From NCBI GenBank assembly GCA_036521995.1, contig DATDGR010000060.1, positions 1 to 9,114 of the forward strand: a stretch of 9,114 nucleotides of DNA. The letters are read 5' to 3'. Both the position numbers and the translations under genes were made by a program. This document shows positions 6,553 through 9,114 of this stretch, in pieces. Source of the stretch: Gp13-AA77 sp036521995. Lineage in GTDB: Bacteria > Acidobacteriota > Terriglobia > UBA7540. The notes under the pieces are model-generated. The model saw only the letters and a list, made by a program, of their open reading frames with translations, made no database searches and was not told the DNA's origin. Position 1 is the stretch's first letter; each line of letters starts with the position of its first letter.

Positions 6553-7584
6553 TTGAGTACTCAAGGCGATCCTCCCAAGTCGAGTATGCCCCAGGCTCCG
6601 GCGGAGCAGCAGCAGGCACATACGCTTCTGGCGCTGGTCTGCGACCGTCTCCGGAGCCGGCCTGCCGAGAGTCGCCCCGTTGATGAGTCAAGGCGGCAGG
6701 GCTTCCCAGCGAGCGAAACCGAAAAGAATGCGACAAAACAAACAAGGGACGCCCGTCCTGCGGGCGAGGCCCGGCCAGACGATCAGCCTGAACTCGGAGC
6801 CGAGAACGTGAGCACGTCAAGCACAGAGTCGGTTACCTCGTTGTTGTTGCGGGAGCGCTGCATCAGAAGCGCCTGGAATCCTGATCCCAGCTCCCTGATG
6901 ATTGATGAAGCTCTTGACTCAACTATCGGCCGCGAAGAGTTCCGTCGGCTGCGTACCTACCTCCATGAGATTCGAAGGAAACAGCCGCTGCGAAGGCTGC
7001 TGATCAGCAGTGCCTTGTCCGGCGAGGGCAAGACCTTCGTCAGCGCGAACCTGGCGCAAGCCATGGCCTTTCGCCCCAACGAGTCGGTTCTGGTGGTGGA
7101 CGGTGACCTTCGCCTCTCCCGTCTTCACCGGCCGCTGGGGGCATCGGCCGGACCTGGGCTGTCCGAGTATCTTCAAGGCGATGCAGACCTGTTTTCCATC
7201 ATTCAGCGCGGGCCAACCGACAACCTTTTCTTCATCGCCGGCGGCACGCCCCGAACGAATCCGGCCGACCTGATCAGCAACGGCAGGTTGGAAGCGCTCC
7301 TGCAGCGCCTGGCGCCGGCCTTTGACTGGATCGTCCTGGATTCGCCACCGGCCCTCCTTGTTACCGACGCCGCGGTGCTGGCCTCGCTGTGCGACGGCGT
7401 GCTGCTGGTGGTCCGGGCCGGCGTGACCCAGCTCGACATGGCCCGGAGGGCGCTCCAGATCTTTCGTAACAAACCCTTGCTCGGCACTGTCCTGAACGGA
7501 TCCCAACCGCGAATGCCTTACGCCGACTACTACGGGCAGTCTCCGGCGACGGCACCCAAGAAAGACCGTCGCAAATGGAAATAA
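6553..7584 (+). CDS. CpsD/CapB-type bacterial tyrosine autokinase (BY-kinase)
   Basis: A cytoplasmic P-loop kinase of 343 residues that autophosphorylates on C-terminal tyrosines and works with the chain-length protein in polysaccharide polymerisation and export. The oligomerisation motif E-x2-R-x2-R (Glu128, Arg131, Arg134) precedes Walker A SALSGEGKT (Lys160, Thr161), Walker A' VVDGDLR (Asp183, Asp185) and Walker B IVLDSPP (Asp263). The first 110 or so residues are polar, Pro/Gln/Arg-rich and probably disordered. The C terminus carries only PYADYYG (Tyr323, 326, 327), a small tyrosine cluster compared with enterobacterial enzymes, then a basic end KKDRRKWK. The TTG start at 6553 has AAAGGA upstream, overlapping the end of the previous gene. 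An in-frame ATG at 6586 is an alternative with a poor ribosome binding site. Confidence 0.93.
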   Translation: MSTQGDPPKSSMPQAPAEQQQAHTLLALVCDRLRSRPAESRPVDESRRQGFPASETEKNATKQTRDARPAGEARPDDQPELGAENVSTSSTESVTSLLLRERCIRSAWNPDPSSLMIDEALDSTIGREEFRRLRTYLHEIRRKQPLRRLLISSALSGEGKTFVSANLAQAMAFRPNESVLVVDGDLRLSRLHRPLGASAGPGLSEYLQGDADLFSIIQRGPTDNLFFIAGGTPRTNPADLISNGRLEALLQRLAPAFDWIVLDSPPALLVTDAAVLASLCDGVLLVVRAGVTQLDMARRALQIFRNKPLLGTVLNGSQPRMPYADYYGQSPATAPKKDRRKWK

Positions 7585-7618
7585 GTGTTCGGGGATGTCC
7601 AAGCCATGCGGAGCTGAA

Positions 7619-7642
7619 GCCGCTCGGCGGCGGCCGAACGGC
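7619..7642. terminator. Short hairpin between convergent genes, possible bidirectional terminator
   Basis: CCGCTCGG at 7620-7627 faces CCGAACGG at 7634-7641, with one more G-C pair outside and one C-A mismatch, around a six-base GC loop. It lies 35 bases after the kinase stop on the + strand and 4 bases after the stop of the minus-strand remnant. No T-run follows on either strand, so termination is only suggested by position. Confidence 0.35.
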
Positions 7643-7645
7643 CTG

Positions 7646-8010
7646 CTAAGGCGACGGGACCTGAACTGATTTGGTAGTTTGAGGGGCCACTTCCCCGCTC
7701 GAGGAGACAGCCATTACGTAGTGCGAGTAAGTCTGAGCGGGCAAGACGTTCCGGGTCCTGATGAGTTGTATTGGGTGCCACCGAGTTTCCGATGAGGGCG
7801 TAGGCGCCATTGGATTGTTCCGATAGACGTCATAGCTCGTAGCGCTGGTGTTGGGCTCCGAGTAAGGCTTATGGCGTGCGCTGTACCAACAGGCTCTCCG
7901 AGGTAGGTGAATCGGGGGCGTTGCTGATGAGCGTAGCCCCTCCCGTAAAGGTTCCGTACTTTGAGAGAGTGGTGTTAGGCCCATTCTTCGCTCCAAGCGA
8001 GGAGGGTGCC
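7646..8010 (-). pseudogene. Decayed gene for a fibronectin type III domain protein (C-terminal remnant)
   Basis: Reading the minus strand, recognisable pieces of one fibronectin type III domain appear in order but in changing frames. GTAHAISLTRSP (about 7885-7853) is followed in another frame by NTSATSYDVYRNN (about 7852-7814). Then NGAYALIGNSVAPNTTHQDPE comes in a third frame (about 7811-7745). The last piece, QTYSHYVMAVSSSGEVAPQT (about 7735-7676), continues to VPSP and a TAG stop at 7646-7648. Intact domains read roughly as SLTWSPSTSATSYDVYR, then a Y-x-LI strand, then AGQTYYYVVTAVDSSG, so the order is exactly as expected. At least three frame changes within 250 bases mean the gene is dead. 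Further upstream a Thr/Gly/Ser-rich stretch (about 8010-7880, with TLSKYGTFTGGATL) probably belongs to it too. The insertion sequence lies at its 5' side and may have removed the rest. The parent was probably a secreted or surface protein. Confidence 0.7.
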
Positions 8011-8031
8011 CCTGATTCCGTTGGAGGTTGA

Positions 8032-8100
8032 GCGACGGTTCTCGGACCCGATTTGATTAGAATCGGGCTGGGAAAATCTCAAGCAAAGGAGAACCGTCGT
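8032..8100 (+). promoter_or_regulatory. Nested hairpin that hides the transposase ribosome binding site and start
   Basis: CGACGGTTCTC at 8033-8043 is the exact reverse complement of GAGAACCGTCG at 8089-8099, giving an 11-bp stem plus a G-T pair at 8032/8100. The right arm covers the GAG of the Shine-Dalgarno AAAGGAG (8085-8091), the whole spacer and the first two bases of the GTG start. Inside lies a second perfect hairpin, CCCGATT (8047-8053) with AATCGGG (8061-8067). A transcript entering from outside the element would fold and block translation, as known for IS10 and IS200. That function here is inferred. The left arm may also be part of the element's terminal repeat. Confidence 0.55.
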
Positions 8101-9114
8101 GGAGAAAACGTATCAGATCGGGGAGAGAAATGATAGTCGGAGGCTGGCCGAGTTCTTGGTCAGGAATGGGCAGGGCTTGCTGCCGATGGTGGAACTGATT
8201 GAGCAATCGCAGAAGGCGGTGGACGAGTTGATCGACGTGGTAGGGCGGGCGACGATCGAGGCCGTGTTAAGGCTGTCGGGGGAAGGGATCGCGGGTGCTC
8301 CGCATCCGGGCAAGAAGGGCGGGGCGATCGGTGGGCATGGGCGCGAAAGCGGGACGGTCTGTTTGCGGGAACGGAAGCTGCGCGTGGAGCGGCCGCGTTT
8401 GCGCAAGAAGGAGCAGGGAGAAGGAGGTGAGGTGCCGCTGCCGGCCTACGAAGCCATGCGAGCGGAGGGGAAGCTGGGAAACCGAATGCTGGAGATCCTG
8501 CTGCGCGGAGTCTCGACCCGGCCATACGCCGCCGTCTTACCTCAGATGGCGGAGACGGCGGGCGTTTCGAAATCGAGCGTCAGCCGGGAAGTGATCGAAG
8601 CCAGCGAGGAAGAATTGCGCGGCTTGTGCGAGCGCCGGCTGGAGTCTCTGGAGCTGCTGATCCTGTATGTGGACGGACTGCGCTTCGCCGACCACCAGGT
8701 GCTGGTGGCGGTGGGCGTGGACGAGCAGGGGCAGAAGCATGTGCTGGGGCTGGCGGAAGGAGCGAGCGAGAACAGCCAGGTGGTGAAAGGGCTGTGGCAA
8801 GACCTGGTGCAGCGCGGGCTGAAGACGGGTCGCAAATACCTCTTCGTGATCGATGGCTCGAAAGCTCTGCGGGCCGCGATTGAGGCGGTGTTCGGCGCCG
8901 ACCATCCGGTGCAGCTGCGCTGCCGGAACCACAAGCTGGAGAACGTGAGCAGTTACCTGCCTCAGGAGCTGAAGCCGCAGGTGAAGGCCGTGATGCGAGC
9001 GGCCTTTCGGCTGCCGGCGAAGGACGGCATGGCGCGGCTGGAAAAACAGGCCGAGTGGTTGGAACGGGAATATCCCAGCGCCGCCAGCAGTCTGCGCGAA
9101 GGGCTGGCGGAGAT
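8099..9114 (+). CDS. IS256/Mutator-family DDE transposase, 3' end outside the window
   Basis: An uninterrupted frame from GTG 8099, with AAAGGAG seven bases upstream, gives 338 residues and is still open at the window end. The N-terminal region (1-170) includes a Gly/Arg-rich basic segment (about 70-105) and a predicted DNA-binding part ending in ETAGVSKSSVSREV, a helix-turn-helix pattern. The catalytic core begins with LYVDGLRF (Asp192) and VLVAVGVDEQGQKHVLGL, followed by YLFVIDGSKAL (Asp252) and the C-x2-H motif CRNHKLENV (Cys275, His278) that is typical of IS256. The third acidic residue, a Glu, should lie beyond the window; full-length members have about 400 residues. The enzyme cuts and pastes its own element through a circular intermediate. 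No frameshift is seen, so it may be active. Confidence 0.9.
   Translation, partial: MEKTYQIGERNDSRRLAEFLVRNGQGLLPMVELIEQSQKAVDELIDVVGRATIEAVLRLSGEGIAGAPHPGKKGGAIGGHGRESGTVCLRERKLRVERPRLRKKEQGEGGEVPLPAYEAMRAEGKLGNRMLEILLRGVSTRPYAAVLPQMAETAGVSKSSVSREVIEASEEELRGLCERRLESLELLILYVDGLRFADHQVLVAVGVDEQGQKHVLGLAEGASENSQVVKGLWQDLVQRGLKTGRKYLFVIDGSKALRAAIEAVFGADHPVQLRCRNHKLENVSSYLPQELKPQVKAVMRAAFRLPAKDGMARLEKQAEWLEREYPSAASSLREGLAE

Larger units (their letters stand above)
8022..9114 (+). mobile_element. IS256/Mutator-family insertion sequence, left part only
   Basis: The element is defined by its transposase gene and continues past the window. The left boundary is uncertain: it must lie between the last protein-like bases of the decayed minus-strand gene (about 8010) and the leader hairpin (8032), so 8022 is only a midpoint. 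The terminal inverted repeat cannot be verified without the right end. Insertion next to a broken surface-protein gene suggests it landed in, or removed, the 5' part of that gene. Confidence 0.65.

Noticed and set aside
6919..7602. Long minus-strand open frame of 227 codons opposite the kinase gene
   Set aside because: It is the mirror of a GC-rich, clearly real kinase gene; its product has no recognisable fold or motif and no ribosome binding site supports it.
7646..7996. A real minus-strand 116-codon gene
   Set aside because: Only its C-terminal third reads as a fibronectin type III strand; the matching upstream pieces lie in other frames, so it is part of a pseudogene and not an intact gene.
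8537..8934. Overlapping minus-strand open frames opposite the transposase
   Set aside because: Two different minus frames are open over the same bases, a composition effect of the real transposase frame; the products are low-complexity His/Gln- or Ser/Arg-rich.

Overview
The window is a piece of a bacterial surface-polysaccharide and protein-sorting locus, followed by a decayed gene and an insertion sequence. The DNA is moderately GC-rich. The single PEP-CTERM protein resembles secreted proteins that I associate with Acidobacteriota (class Terriglobia, Solibacter/Bryobacter-like): a Cys-Asp-Asp core, an EYQYALWDLFDP motif and a late PQEFF. The lineage is inferred from remembered family patterns, not from a search.

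Region 1 (12-1853, + strand) holds two nucleotide-sugar genes: a left-handed beta-helix N-acetyltransferase (WbpD/WlbB-like) and a PLP-dependent DegT/DnrJ/EryC1/StrS aminotransferase. Together they would aminate and then N-acetylate a keto-sugar nucleotide. The partner dehydrogenase is not in the window, so the operon probably begins upstream.

Region 2 (about 1854-4899) is a compact exosortase unit. It has a 179-bp leader with a striking 17-bp inverted repeat that could close a structured RNA, a secreted PEP-CTERM protein behind a very strong ribosome binding site, a 15-bp perfect-stem hairpin, a FemAB/GNAT-like gene that is frameshifted with apparent loss of sequence, and a single-domain exosortase with an intact Cys/Arg/His triad. 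The exosortase would cleave the PEP-CTERM tail.

Region 3 (4994-7584) encodes a Wzz/GumC-type chain-length protein and a CpsD-type bacterial tyrosine autokinase. These form the usual membrane-activator and kinase pair that controls polysaccharide length and export. PEP-CTERM substrate, FemAB protein, exosortase, Wzz and BY-kinase together are the known signature of exosortase-linked exopolysaccharide loci, so the system type is described. The details (broken FemAB, no EpsI domain in view, atypical sorting tail, structured leader) are what make this copy unusual.

Region 4 (about 7600-9114) has a short hairpin between convergent genes, then a minus-strand remnant of a fibronectin type III domain whose pieces lie in alternating frames. 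Next comes an IS256/Mutator-family transposase gene, cut by the window end. Its start codon and ribosome binding site sit inside an 11-bp stem, as expected for a device that silences read-through expression.
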